DNA of 64,000 bases. Source: Hericium rajendrae. Lineage: Eukaryota > Basidiomycota > Agaricomycetes > Russulales > Hericiaceae. The stretch is from the NCBI GenBank assembly GCA_033439255.1, contig CM065880.1, forward strand, positions 1,364,001 to 1,428,000, in the 5' to 3' direction. Shown in pieces: positions 37,001 to 48,026 of this stretch. A model generated the notes under the pieces. It saw only the letters and a program-made list of their open reading frames with translations, searched no databases and was not told the DNA's origin. A program made the translations under genes and the position numbers. Position 1 is the stretch's first letter, and every line of letters starts with the position of its first letter.

Positions 37001-37581
37001 CATCAGGAAGGTTGACAACTTTCTGATTGACCTGACAATTTCTAACCCTACTGACAGCTTCTGATTGACCTGATCCACCTGAAAGCAATCTTGGGAAGCA
37101 AATATCTGATCAGACTTTTACATTCAAGAAAAGACATTTATTGTCAGATATATAAGTTTTTAATCTCTAACTAATAGATATATCAAAATCTTTGATATCT
37201 GAAATTTTTGAAAATCTGAGAGTGTCTGATTTCAAATCTGGAGGTCAAATATCAGTCAGATAGATCAGACAGTGTCAGACACCATCAGATGCTCTCAGAC
37301 AGTTGCAGATAATTTTCAGATATTTGACCTCCAGATTTGAAAAAAATCTCAGATCAGACACTCTCAGATTTAGAAAATTTCAGATATCAGAGATTTTGTT
37401 ATATCTATTAGTTAGAGATTACAAACTTATATATCTGACAATAAATGTCTTTACTTAAATGTAAAAGTTTGATCAGATATTTGCTTGTTAAGATTGCTTT
37501 CAGGTGGATCAGGTCAATCAGGAGCTGTCAGTAGGGTTAGAAATTGTCAGGTCAATCAGAAAGTTGTCAACCTTCCTGATG
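37001..37581. mobile_element. Foldback element A5 (581 bp), left half of composite
   Basis: Full family A structure. Flanks TG and AG do not match, unlike the other complete A copies, because A5 arrived as part of a composite (see 37001-38026). Confidence 0.85.
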
Positions 37582-37625
37582 AGAGAAGCGATTCGATGGA
37601 TCAAAGAAATGTTTCTTGCCACCCA

Positions 37626-38026
37626 CATCAGGAACCTTCAAAACTTTCTGATGGACCCTGCAGAGTCTGATCAACTGCAAGACCTGATCCAGCTGCAGGC
37701 TCTAATTAGAGATCAATTTCTGATCAGAGCTTTTATATTTTGAAATCAATAACTATTGACAGATATAGTAGTCATCCAACTCTAATCATTAGATGCAACA
37801 AAGTTTTCAATATCTAAAATTTATATAAATCTGATCAGTTCTGATCAGTCTGTGAGCATTCTGCATTGATACTTTTTTGAATCTTCAGGTCAAATATTCT
37901 GCAGCTAGCTGAGAGTAGCTGATGTTGTCTGAGAGTATCTGATGTGTCTGATGCAATTGCTGCAGGTCATGCAGACACTGTCAGATGTCTCGCAGGTCAA
38001 ACAGAAAGTTTTGAAGGTTCCTGATG
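37626..38026. mobile_element. Foldback element B5 (401 bp)
   Basis: CA on both sides, which equals the complement of the TG around B3 and was probably carried over with the composite. Confidence 0.85.
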
Positions 38027-38227
38027 CAGGTGCACCACGTGCAATAGCAAACAAAGCAATCCAGATCATTCTCTCAAATTTGACCAGATGTGGAGGCCGC
38101 TGCACATTTCCCAGAAGAATCATGACCTAGAATATATATATGTTTGATATCAACAGAGAAAATAATATTACTAAATAGAACATACCTATAGATATGCAGA
38201 TCGACTGAAGGCCTCTATATGCAATGA

Positions 38228-39592
38228 TCATCCCAGAAATAGCACAATAGGAGAGAAAGATAGGCAAAGTAGAATGGGTGATAGCCATTTAGAATGTTTA
38301 GGCTTGTCCATGTTTTTAATTTTATCATCTGATAGGTCAGCATCTCTATAACAAGACTGATATTAAAAACAAATGGTTCATTAAGTCTAGATAATATGAC
38401 TTACATAAATATGTTTTGCCAGAATATATCATCTTCAATGATGAAGATATATGCCTACAGTTACATTATTAAATTTGTAGTAAGGTATAAGAAATTGAGC
38501 TCTATTACCTTCATAAAAGCCTGCAGGCCAGCAGCTGCTATCTCAAAATGCTGAATGATACGAAAGGATAAGTTGGCCTGTTTCTTCTTCATCACACCCT
38601 CCAAGAGAGCACTTGTGATCTGAGCTGCAACCTCATCATTCCATATTCCTGATGACCAATGATTTTCAAGGACTTTCATAGTTGCAGATGTGATACTGTC
38701 ACTTGATGTGGTGGCCACTGTTCCATCAGAGAGTGCTAGCTTGTTGGGAGTATGAAATGCATCATATGCCTTGTCAATGACAGTTGGCCAAGACTTTAGA
38801 TCATCCATCACCTTAGACACATCAGATTATTAAGCAAAAAAAAAAGAATAATAGCTCATACTGATTTCAAAAGACTAGTCTTTTGCACAAGCTGCTTGTA
38901 TGCAGCAATCTGAGGCATATGCAAGTGCTTCTGGCCTCGAGCAGGAGTCATATCGTGAATCTTGCAGATGACATCGACAATCTGGTATCGTGCGATCACA
39001 TTTGTGATCAGAGTCAGATGACCAGAATAGAGGTTCAGAACCGCATTGAAGATCTCTTTGCGTTCCTGCTCATTGTTTAGATTTTTACCGCCTTCAACCA
39101 TAAGCCTCCAGAGATTGGCTTTTTCTGGAGGTGGCAAGTCATAGAACCCTTCTTTGCCCCAAGAATCCATGTGTGTGAGAAAGGTCTGCATGACATTTAA
39201 TCACAGCATCACAAATAGAATGAAGAGTATGGCATTACCTCATAGACAGTAGACAACCGGTCTTCAGCATCCTGATCTGCTAGTACCAACATTTTCATGG
39301 CCTCTCTGTCTGGTGCATGTGCACGCCTTCCCTGCAACAAGGTTCGGATTGTGGAGACAGTCATGATATCCCCATTGAACCAGGGTAGGGTGTGGAGCAG
39401 CTTTGCCTCTACTCTGAAGTCTGCTTTCTTCTCTTGTGCCTTATCTACAGTCACTACGGCTGGATGGATGGTGGCTTTACTGAACTCCTTAGAAGGTATG
39501 AAACTGGCAAGGGATGACTTGAATGAGATATCAGATCAGAAATGGACTCAGGGGTCATACCTGATATCAGGCTGTGCTGGCTTAGGAGGCAT
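38228..39592 (-). CDS. Gene a: unidentified helical protein, six exons
   Basis: ATG at 39592 (MPPKPAQPDI). Exons: 39561-39592, 39239-39503, 38862-39185, about 38509-38813, about 38406-38453 and a last exon ending with TGA at 38228-38230. Introns are about 48-58 nt with GTATGA, GTAATG, GTATGA, GTAATA and GTAAGT donors, and the phases agree throughout. The product of some 380 residues is mainly helical with no motif I can name. Notable stretches are LPWFNGDIMTVSTIRTLLQG, YSGHLTLITNVIARYQIVD and a C-terminal hydrophobic segment (WLSPILLCLSFSPIVLFLG) that could be a membrane anchor. The frame shows no break, so the gene is probably functional or recently so. Confidence 0.6.
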
Positions 39593-39759
39593 GATTAGAT
39601 GAAGATTGGAGAGTCTACAGAAGGTCAGATGCACCATCAACATAGAGCAAAAGAGAGTGAGAGCCTACCTTGTCTGTAGCAAAGATGACAGCAAAGAGCA
39701 AGAGAGATGTGGCAGCAATGAGGCCGGGTGGCTGAAAGTGAACATGATCACATGACATC

Positions 39760-39848
39760 TTTGATCATGTGCGACAGCGAGCCCGACCGTCCTCGCTGTC
39801 GCACGTGATCCCTCACCGTCCTCGCTGTCGCACGTGATCCCTCAGGAT
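39760..39848. repeat. Short direct repeats TCCTCGCTGTCGCACGTGAT
   Basis: Two exact units and a diverged, partly inverted third next to gene a's 5' side. Confidence 0.6.
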
Positions 39849-39994
39849 TGCGAGACAAAAAAAAAAAGAAACAAATTTTATTCGAAGTCCCTAATATACA
39901 ATACAGTGGTATGCTACCTAGCGTGATAAGACAGAAACGTGCAGACTCGAAATCGAGACCAAACTGTCACGATTTCAAGCTGCAGGACATGTGG

Positions 39995-41135
39995 GGCATA
40001 CCCACACCATGCAGCAGAAGTCTGACCCAAAATCACGACCAAACGGTCGCGATTTTGGGCCAGCACGACGTGTGGGTGTACCCACACATCCCGGATGTGA
40101 ACCCTCTCGTACAGGGCTAGAAATGTCATCGAACGGTGATGTTTCCAGTCCTGCACCATGCAGAACAGGTCCGGGTCGTATAGACCCAAAATTGCGACCA
40201 AACGGCCGCAATTTTGGGTCCGTACGATGCATCAGGAACCTTCAAAACTTTCTGATGGACCCTGCAGAGTCTGATCAACTGCAAGACCTGATCCAGCTGC
40301 AGGCTCTAATTAGAGATCAATTTCTGATCAGAGCTTTTATATTTTGAAATCAATAACTATTGACAGATATAGTAGTCATCCAACTCTAATCATTAGATGC
40401 AACAAAGTTTTCAATATCTAAAATTTATATAAATCTGATCAGTTCTGATCAGTCTGTGAGCATTCTGCATTGATACTTTTTTGAATCTTCAGGTCAAATA
40501 TTCTGCAGCTAGCTGAGAGTAGCTGATGTTGTCTGAGAGTATCTGATGTGTCTGATGCAACTGCTGCAGGTCATGCAGACACTGTCAGATGTCTCGCAGG
40601 TCAAACAGAAAGTTTTGAAGGTTCCTGATGTGTGTGGGTGCTACCCACACGTTCCGGACACGAAGAGTCTCGTACAGGGCTAGAAACATCACCGTTCGGT
40701 GACGTTTCGAGCCCTGCACCATGGAGGACAAGTCCGGGTCGTATAGACCCAAAATTGCGACCAAATGGTCGCAATTTTGAGTCCATACGACGTGTGGGTG
40801 CTACCCACACGTCCCGGACATGAAGCGTCTCGTACAGGGCTAGAAACGTCACCGAACGGTGACGTTTTGAGCCCTGCACATGGAGGACAAGTCCGGGTCG
40901 TATAGACCCAAAATTGCGACCAAACGGCTGCAATTTTGGGTCCGTACGACGTGTGGGTGCTACCCACACGTCCCAGACACGAAACACATCGTGTAGAGCC
41001 AGAAACGTCACCGAACGGTGACGATTCTGGCCCTGCACGGCATGCGGGAGTTACCTGCACGCTGCACAAGAAGAACGGGTCGTACAGACCCAAAATCGTG
41101 ACCAAACGGTCACGATTCTGGGCCTGTACAATGCA
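39995..41135. repeat. Array of about five multi-hairpin units (159-182 bp)
   Basis: Each unit holds up to three hairpins: GTGTGGGTGCTACCCACAC; a long one centred on GTCACCGAACGGTGAC with AGGGCT/AGCCCT bases; and one centred on TTGCGACCAAACGGTCGCAA extended by GACCCAAAA/TTTTGGGTC. The third hairpin recurs with its CCC at 40026, 40185, 40748, 40907 and 41089. After subtracting B6 plus TSD (403 bp), spacing is 159, 160, 159 and 182. Stem changes are partly compensated. Confidence 0.8.
40230..40630. mobile_element. Foldback element B6 (401 bp, TSD TG)
   Basis: Inserted in the hairpin array, TG on both sides. Confidence 0.88.
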
Positions 41136-41375
41136 GAAAGATTACATACCTTATTCAGCTAGCGAAACGCTGGCTGCAACTGCCCGGGGCAGTGCTGGAA
41201 GCCCTGGCGCCGGAAGTAAGGCCGTTGGGCCGGAAGTGAGCACGGTTGTGCCATTCCGAGGTCGTTGGACCTGAATGAGGCCATTGGGCCCTGCGCGTGA
41301 GCCTCGGGGGGCAATGGAGGAGGTCGGAGGAGTGGGGAGAGGGATGTGGTGATGTTGCAGGGGATGGGCTTCAAA

Positions 41376-41658
41376 CATCAGGAAACCTGGAATGTTCTGA
41401 TTATTGTCTGATTTAGTCTGATTTAGTCTGATTTAGTCTGATTTTGCCTGATTCCAGATGATCAGACAGAAGTTAGGTAGGTCCCTATCATCCAGGTGCT
41501 TGTCAGACAAGTCTGATATCAGACCGAAGTCTGAATCTATCTGAATTTTATATAAAAATAACCTATATAAAATTTTATCCATATGTGGATCAGAGGTCTA
41601 GACATATCAGACAAGAGTCAGACAGTCAAAAAGTCAGACATTTCCCCTTTTCCTGATG
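41376..41658. mobile_element. Foldback element F (283 bp, TSD AA)
   Basis: CATCAGGAAA...TTTTCCTGATG ends, AA on both sides, TCTGATTTAG microrepeats inside. Body unlike A-E. Confidence 0.7.
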
Positions 41659-41661
41659 AAC

Positions 41662-41740
41662 GAGCACCAACTCGCTCGAAACGAGCGAGTTAGTGCTCAT
41701 CATTAGTTAAAAGATTGAGATAAGAAAGTTTATTACTCAC
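41662..41740 (-). repeat. GGTGAGTA plus 17-bp hairpin, inverted orientation
   Basis: GAGCACCAACTCGCTCG, loop AAA and its inverse with one mismatch (41662-41697); TACTCAC at 41734-41740, 36 nt away. It shares CTCGCTCG/CGAGCGAG with 6813-6842. Confidence 0.6.
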
Positions 41741-41881
41741 CTGCGTGGTCTGCAAAGCCTCCCAACATTCCACCCTGCCCCAACTACGTGAGAAGAATGC
41801 GAGAAGAGCGAAGTACTTACCTGGAGAAAGAGCAAGAGGTAGCACTTGCACCGGAAATCACGATCGGGCCTTACGTAATCT

Positions 41882-41959
41882 GCAGCACGAGCGAAATGAC
41901 GTACTGCTGTCCCCCTGGTGATGTCATGGGACGGGAGTACGTCATTTCGCCTGTGCTGC
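41882..41959. repeat. Hairpin with 24-bp arms
   Basis: GCAGCACGAGCGAAATGACG... pairs with ...CGTCATTTCGCCTGTGCTGC, one small mismatch pair, 30-nt loop. Confidence 0.65.
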
Positions 41960-42584
41960 GGGCGCTTAGCGGGCGCTTGCTGCCAGGCTCCTTACTTCTT
42001 CCCGTCATCTCGACAACCGTGCTCAAATCTTGTCTTCTTTGTGGTTTTCTTTAGCAGTGAGTCTAATTATTCTTATAATCTGTGTGTAGATGTATAAAAT
42101 GGCTAAAATAAATCATAATACCTACTATTTTTAGCAATCCGAGTGTGGATTGTCAATTCACAGGCATTTTGAGTACTTTCGGTATACTGTCGGAGCTGGG
42201 CGCTTCCTTTTAGCAGGTTGTCTTGATAGTAAGCTATATTTTTCTTATATCATATGCGTATGTATATGCTTACAGAGGTCTCAATAGCAAAGAGTCGGCC
42301 TCTAAAATCAGTGACATCTTTGGAGCTTTTTGTAGGGTTTGAGCAGTTTGGTCCGTTCGGTGCGGGATAGGTACTTCTTTTCAAGTGATTCTTTTTGGAG
42401 TGAATCTAATTGGTCTATCCATATGGGCCTAAAGCTAAAGATAGAGCAATAAATAGCTACTTTTCAACAACAACAATAAAAATATTTCAATTTGACATTT
42501 TTAGTGCTTTTTTCTATAGTAAGTCAACTTCTCTCATATTGTTTGCAAGTACTAAGACTGATATAAATTATAATAAATATAGTT
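41960..42584. other. AT-rich 5' region of gene b
   Basis: No ORF of note. Several exon-like CT-rich and TTTAG stretches suggest it may hold a 5' UTR. Confidence 0.3.
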
Positions 42585-45500
42585 ATGGCTTCTCAAACTC
42601 TACCAAATGATCTAAAATCATTACAATTACATGGTCGGGATTCTGAACTTCCTCCTATTGGCATACGGCCAGATCATCCTCTGCATGCAAAGAACTTTTT
42701 GAATAGCAATGATTCTTTGTACAATACATTCAAGGATGGTACAACATATGTGTGCATAGTGGATACAAGTTCAGCAGGCAAGCAGAAAAATGCAGAGTAT
42801 GCAGCTCGAGTTGGAGTACCTCGGGGTACCTTGAGAGAGATGAAAGACAAATTTGGTGAGTGTTTTGCTAACATTTTTGGACAGCTACTAATAAAAATAA
42901 TATTTGTCAGGCTTGATTCAGTTGAATTCTGGTGATATGGTGTTTGTACGATCACAACAAGATGGAGATGTGACAGGCAAGAAGGATCTTTTTCAGGGAA
43001 CCATGATAGCAGGGTATGTTGTTTAAACTTTTTAGCTTGGTATCACTATACTAATTCAAGAACTTTATGTGATAGAAAATTTTTCTCTTCAGAAAAAATG
43101 GAGCATTTGCAACAGGCATTGGAAAATGCTCTTGGAGAAGAGGAGGAGAGTACAGCATCAATGCCTGTTTGGGATTTGGATTCTAAAACATTATTGGGTG
43201 GTACTGCTTTTGAGCGTACTGGTATTCTGCCAGATAAATCAGGTAGAACATATCAGATTGGACCAACACATCAAATGCCACCACATCTTTTTGCGCCTTC
43301 AAAAAATGGCAAGTTAGAGAAAGGTGGAGAGTTGACAGATGCACAGAAGATGTCTAAAGAACTATTGGATGTAGGTTTATAAGATCTTTCCAATATCAAT
43401 TTGGCTAAAGCTGTATAGGCAACTACTGGCTTGTTTTCAGAGGGCTATAAATGCTTGCCAGGCATACAAAATTATGTTCAGTCTTTTGCAGACTTGCATC
43501 CTTTTCTCAAAATTGGATCGTCAGACAATTTTATGACCCAGGCCATGCAAGTAAATATCTCAAATGCCACTACTTCTGAAGCAGGTTAGTAAAATTGAAA
43601 TGAATATAACAAAGATTCAAAATTAATATCTACATAGATGTGGATCTTGCATCTATCCTTGGTCATTATGGTGGCAAACATAAAGATGGATATGATGCCC
43701 TTGGAGCTTTTACTGCTATGGTTTCTCATTCCAAGCATCCTAAAAATGGATACGATCCTGGTCGCTTTCACTTGCTAGAGCTTGGTGTTTTCATCGTGCT
43801 AGAGGATACTTTGGCTTGTTATTTTTCAGGCTTGCTTATGCATGGTGGTACTTCTCCAAAGGCTCCTTTAGGAACATCACCATTGGCCTTGAAGACTACA
43901 GTTCGCCTCAATGCTATTGGTTATCCAAATGATATCTTGTATGATATGAAAGGCATCTTACCTTTGTGCGCTTGGTCCTCAAAATCATCAAAGGAAGGCT
44001 TTTTACCTTTAGGTCCTGAAGTTAGATATTAGTGAGTTCTACTTGTAATATTAAAGCTATATATATTGATTTATCTTTGTAAATTTAGTCCAGAGGATAG
44101 AAGTGACACTACAGATAATCTCATCAATGCTGGCAAGGGTAGCTGGGCTAGAGATGGACACATCATCATGCAGCCTGACTCCTTACTTGATTTTATTGTA
44201 CGACATCTTCTGTTGTTGTGTATTTTCATATGTGCACAGATCTGGCCCAAGCTTCAAGTTTGTTGTTCTTACTTGATTATTTTGTTGATTATTGATATTT
44301 CACTCTATAGGTTCAAATTGATGTTGACAAGTTTGTCTCTGCTTTTAGCATCAAATCAGCAGATTCAAATTCATCTCATCGATATGTTGCAAAAACTTGG
44401 GCTCTAGCACCTGGTCAAGTTGCAGTGCATATCGATAACATTGATACTATTCCTATCACTGTGGTTCCATTCGCTACAAATGGCCAAGAAGTGGTAGAAG
44501 ATCCAAGACATCCTGTCCTGAAAAGATGGAAAGAATGGTTAATTCAAAACTACAATCTTATGCCCAGCAATCACAAGTCTTTCCCAAAGCTATTCATTGA
44601 TCCAGATAATCCATTAGAGTCTCAAGTGTTAGGTGGTAGTTATTTGGGAGGTGTGTTTACATTTTTTTGATATAAAAGAGATTCAACTAAATTATCTTTT
44701 ATATAGGAAAGACAAAGGCCTATACAAGATCCAAGCCAGGTAGTAATTAACTTATGGTGCATTAGCTAAGACTAATTGCTCAACATTTTTGCTTTGTAAT
44801 AGCAAAACTATGCAAACCTAAGCACTTTTCTGTTGGCAGTTTGAAAACACGTTCCAACATAAACAAGAAAATACAATCTGTAGCAGATGCACTTATTTCT
44901 CCATACAAGGAAAAAACATCAGACAAAGGAAAGAAAAGGACCAGAGAAGATGACAATGAAGAAGGAATACGAAGAAGCAAGAGGTTGTGCCACAGGGTGA
45001 ATTATGCATGTTAGTTTTCAACAATTACATATAACATATTTATTATATACTGAGCATAGTATGAGATTAGATGAAGATGAAGATGAAGATGAAGAAATGA
45101 GAGATGCTTCAGATGAAGATCAGTGGCAAGATGAAGATGAACAACATGATGATGAAGAACAGGAAAATGAAGATGAACAAGAAGAGGAGAACAGTGCTGA
45201 TCAAGTACAAAAAAGCCTTGCAAATGTGGAGAAGACCCTATCTTGGAGCCAAGAGTGCTTTAAAGATATGCTTTCCTCAAAAGAATCTAATGATAGAGAT
45301 GGTATTCCGCTTTCTTCTATTTTACGATGGAAAGGTATGGAGATTTTTTTTTAGTTAACAATATGAGTCTAACATCAAGAGCAGAATACTTTTCAGTAGA
45401 ATCACTCAAAAATGACTTGGAAGCACTTTCTACTCATAGAAACTCCATTTCTGCATCCTCCTCTAGTTATGTTGTGGGGCCGTCTACACATATCAGCCTC

Positions 45501-47937
45501 AGCAACATGGCAACAGCTATTAAAAAATGCACTCCTGGATGTCTGGATCCTTTGCCTTCAGTTCAGAAAGGCCTACAAAACATTTCTGATCTTCTTCATA
45601 ACATTGCACTTCAATCTCTAGACACTCGTTGCAATCAATTTATAGTTATGATGTCTCATATGACAGCATGGCTATGGATTGATCATATTGCAAGCTACTA
45701 TGCAGATCAAGTCTTGAATGTCCATGCTGAGGATGAAGAAAACTGGATTGTGAAGCTTGGGCAAATATTGTTGGCTGCTGCTAATGCAACTAATTCATGC
45801 AATATCACTCTGACACCATCCCATTTTACTTCAAATCTTTCTACTGTGTCCAGTGTTATCTGTCTCCTACCTTGTCGCAATGATCTCAGCTCTGTTGACT
45901 TTAGCCCTCGAAAACACTTTCTTCAGCAATCTTTACGAATGACTTTAGGACAATGGTTAAATCCTGATCAAACTGTCTCTTCTCATGCTGTTGCTCAAGC
46001 ACATCAGGAAGGTTGACAACTTTCTGATTGACCTGACAATTTCTAACCCTACTGACAGCTTCTGATTGACCTGATCCACCTGAAAGCAATCTTGAGAAGC
46101 AAATATCTGATCAGACTTTTACATTCAAGAAAAGACATTTATTGTCAGATATATAAGTTTTTAATCTCTCACTAATAGATATATCAAAATCTTTGATATC
46201 TAAAATTTTTGAAAATCTGAGAGTGTCTGATTTTAAATCTGGAGGTCAAATATCAGTCAGATGGATCAGACAGTGTCAGACACCATCAGATGCTCTCAGA
46301 CAGTTGCAGATAATTTTCAGATATTTGACCTTCAGATTTGAAAAAAAATCTCAGATCAGACACTCTCAGATTTAGAAAATTTCAGATATCAGAGATTTTG
46401 TTATATCTATTAGTTAGAGATTACAAACTTATCTATCTGACAATGAATGTCTTTACTTAAATGTAAAAGTTTGATCAGATATTTGCCTGTTAAGATTGCT
46501 TTCAGGTGGATCAGATCAATCAGGAGCTGTCAGTAGGGTTAGAAATTGTCAGGTCAATCAGAAAGTTGTCAACCTTCCTGATGCAGTATTTGTACAGAAT
46601 CTAGTCTCTATTGCAGGTATGTTTATATATCAATAGTAATATTTTATAATATCTCATCATGATAAACAGGGATAGAGATTCTTTACTTGGAAAAGACTTT
46701 TGTTCTCTTCTGTGGATTTAGTCCAATGGTGGCAAAGAAAAAGCTACGGCGCTCCGTATCTCAAGATGATTTACAACATTTTTCAACTTGGCTATCTCAT
46801 CATGCTATTGTCATACCAGACACGGAGGAGCATAAACTCATGATGTCCATCAATGATGTTTGTGATCAATATTCTGGTTTCAACAAAGATGCTCGTAAAC
46901 ATATTGAGACCTTGCCAATTCCCTCTACTGCTAGTCAGTCTGAAGAGAGACATTCCCCTTCACCACATCCTCCTCTATTTTCTCATCCTCCACTTGGCCA
47001 CATAAAATGTCTAAAGTTTCTACATGCAGCTATATTCTTCCTGGATAGATCTTCTTTGAAGAATGAGCTGTCATTTACAGGTGATCTAGAATCTGCACCT
47101 CCAGAACATCAGGCCCTCCTTACAAAAATGGCTACACGACTTGACCATTATCTTCCCTTTCGTCAGCGTGCACCAAGTCTTGTGAGGATGAGAGAAGATG
47201 ATACTCCTTTTTCGCCAACAAATGTTCACTCTCAAGCTGGATTTTTCAGTGCTCTGATCTTCCGTGGCATCACTTATGGTTGCCAGTTTGTCTTGGATCA
47301 GAAGGCCATGTTTTCAGACCTAAAAGACTGGTCAGCCTGTTATGACAGCCTTAAATCCAATAAATCCTCAAATTATTTCTGTAACACCACAGCTTATGGT
47401 TGTCCAACCCAGCGTAGTGTTGAACATGCAGACAAATATTGGAGGGCAGCAAACTAGAATGGAAGAATTTGGTGGAAAGAACAGCACATTGCTCCTTTAC
47501 AGCATTCTACAAGTGCATCAAAAACAAAAAGTCAAAAACAAATGAAGTCATGTTCTATGGCTTTGGACCGCTTGTGGCTTATCTTCTCACTGCAGACTAT
47601 GCTTATACAGATGTCATTGATATGCCATCAGAGTATGATATGGGTGAACTTATATCAGAGATCCAAGCAGGAGCACTGAAAGGCCTAGCAAAATTACAAT
47701 TGATCCATCCTAAGGAGAAAAACAAGATGGTCATCAAAGATGCATTTGTTTTGCTATTTCATTTTCTAGATGCACGGCTGACTATAGAAGAGAAAGAGAA
47801 GATGGTGTTTGATCCTATTATGCTGGAACATACTTTATGTAAAGTATCTCGACTGTGGAACTTTGGGTTAGAGCAGTTGGTAAGATGTCTTATATATTTA
47901 TAAGTGATCAACTCTGATTTAATCTGTCTTATAGTAA
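42585..47937 (+). CDS. Gene b: putative 2OG-Fe(II) dioxygenase-like protein, many exons, hit by A6
   Basis: ATG at 42585. More than a dozen exons can be followed with consistent phase, from exon 1 (42585-42855, donor GTGAGT) to a final TAA at 47935-47937 made by splicing TTG|GTAAGA to TTATAG|TAA. Residues encoded at 43640-44030 contain GKHKDGYD, then YDPGRFHLLELGVFI, LLMHGGTSPKAP and TTVRLNAIGYP. This fits the HxD...H...R iron and 2-oxoglutarate ligands of a double-stranded beta-helix dioxygenase, and agaricomycetes carry expanded TET/JBP-like families of this type next to DNA transposons. A basic segment (KGKKRTRE...RRSKRLCHR) and an Asp/Glu-rich segment follow, then a long helical C-terminal part of unknown nature. 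Foldback A6 (46002-46583, TSD CA) lies in an exon, and the frame is continuous around it without the element. Substrate unknown. Confidence 0.55.
46002..46583. mobile_element. Foldback element A6 (582 bp, TSD CA)
   Basis: CATCAGGAAGG termini, CA on both sides, in an exon of gene b. Confidence 0.88.
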
Positions 47938-48026
47938 CTTGTAACAGATGGACGGAATGAAATATTGAATAGGTATCACGCGTACAGACAATCCAAAAAA
48001 AATACTTCGCAACAAACAATATTGAT

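Larger units (their letters stand above)
37001..38026. mobile_element. A-spacer-B composite (1,026 bp), inverted copy of 23761-24786
   Basis: Same length as the composite in the retroelement, in opposite orientation, with the identical 44-bp spacer (37582-37625 against 24162-24205). Confidence 0.85.

Noticed and set aside
39995-41135. CRISPR-like array
   Set aside because: The spaced repeats are near-identical over the whole 160 bp with no unique spacers, and the host is eukaryotic.
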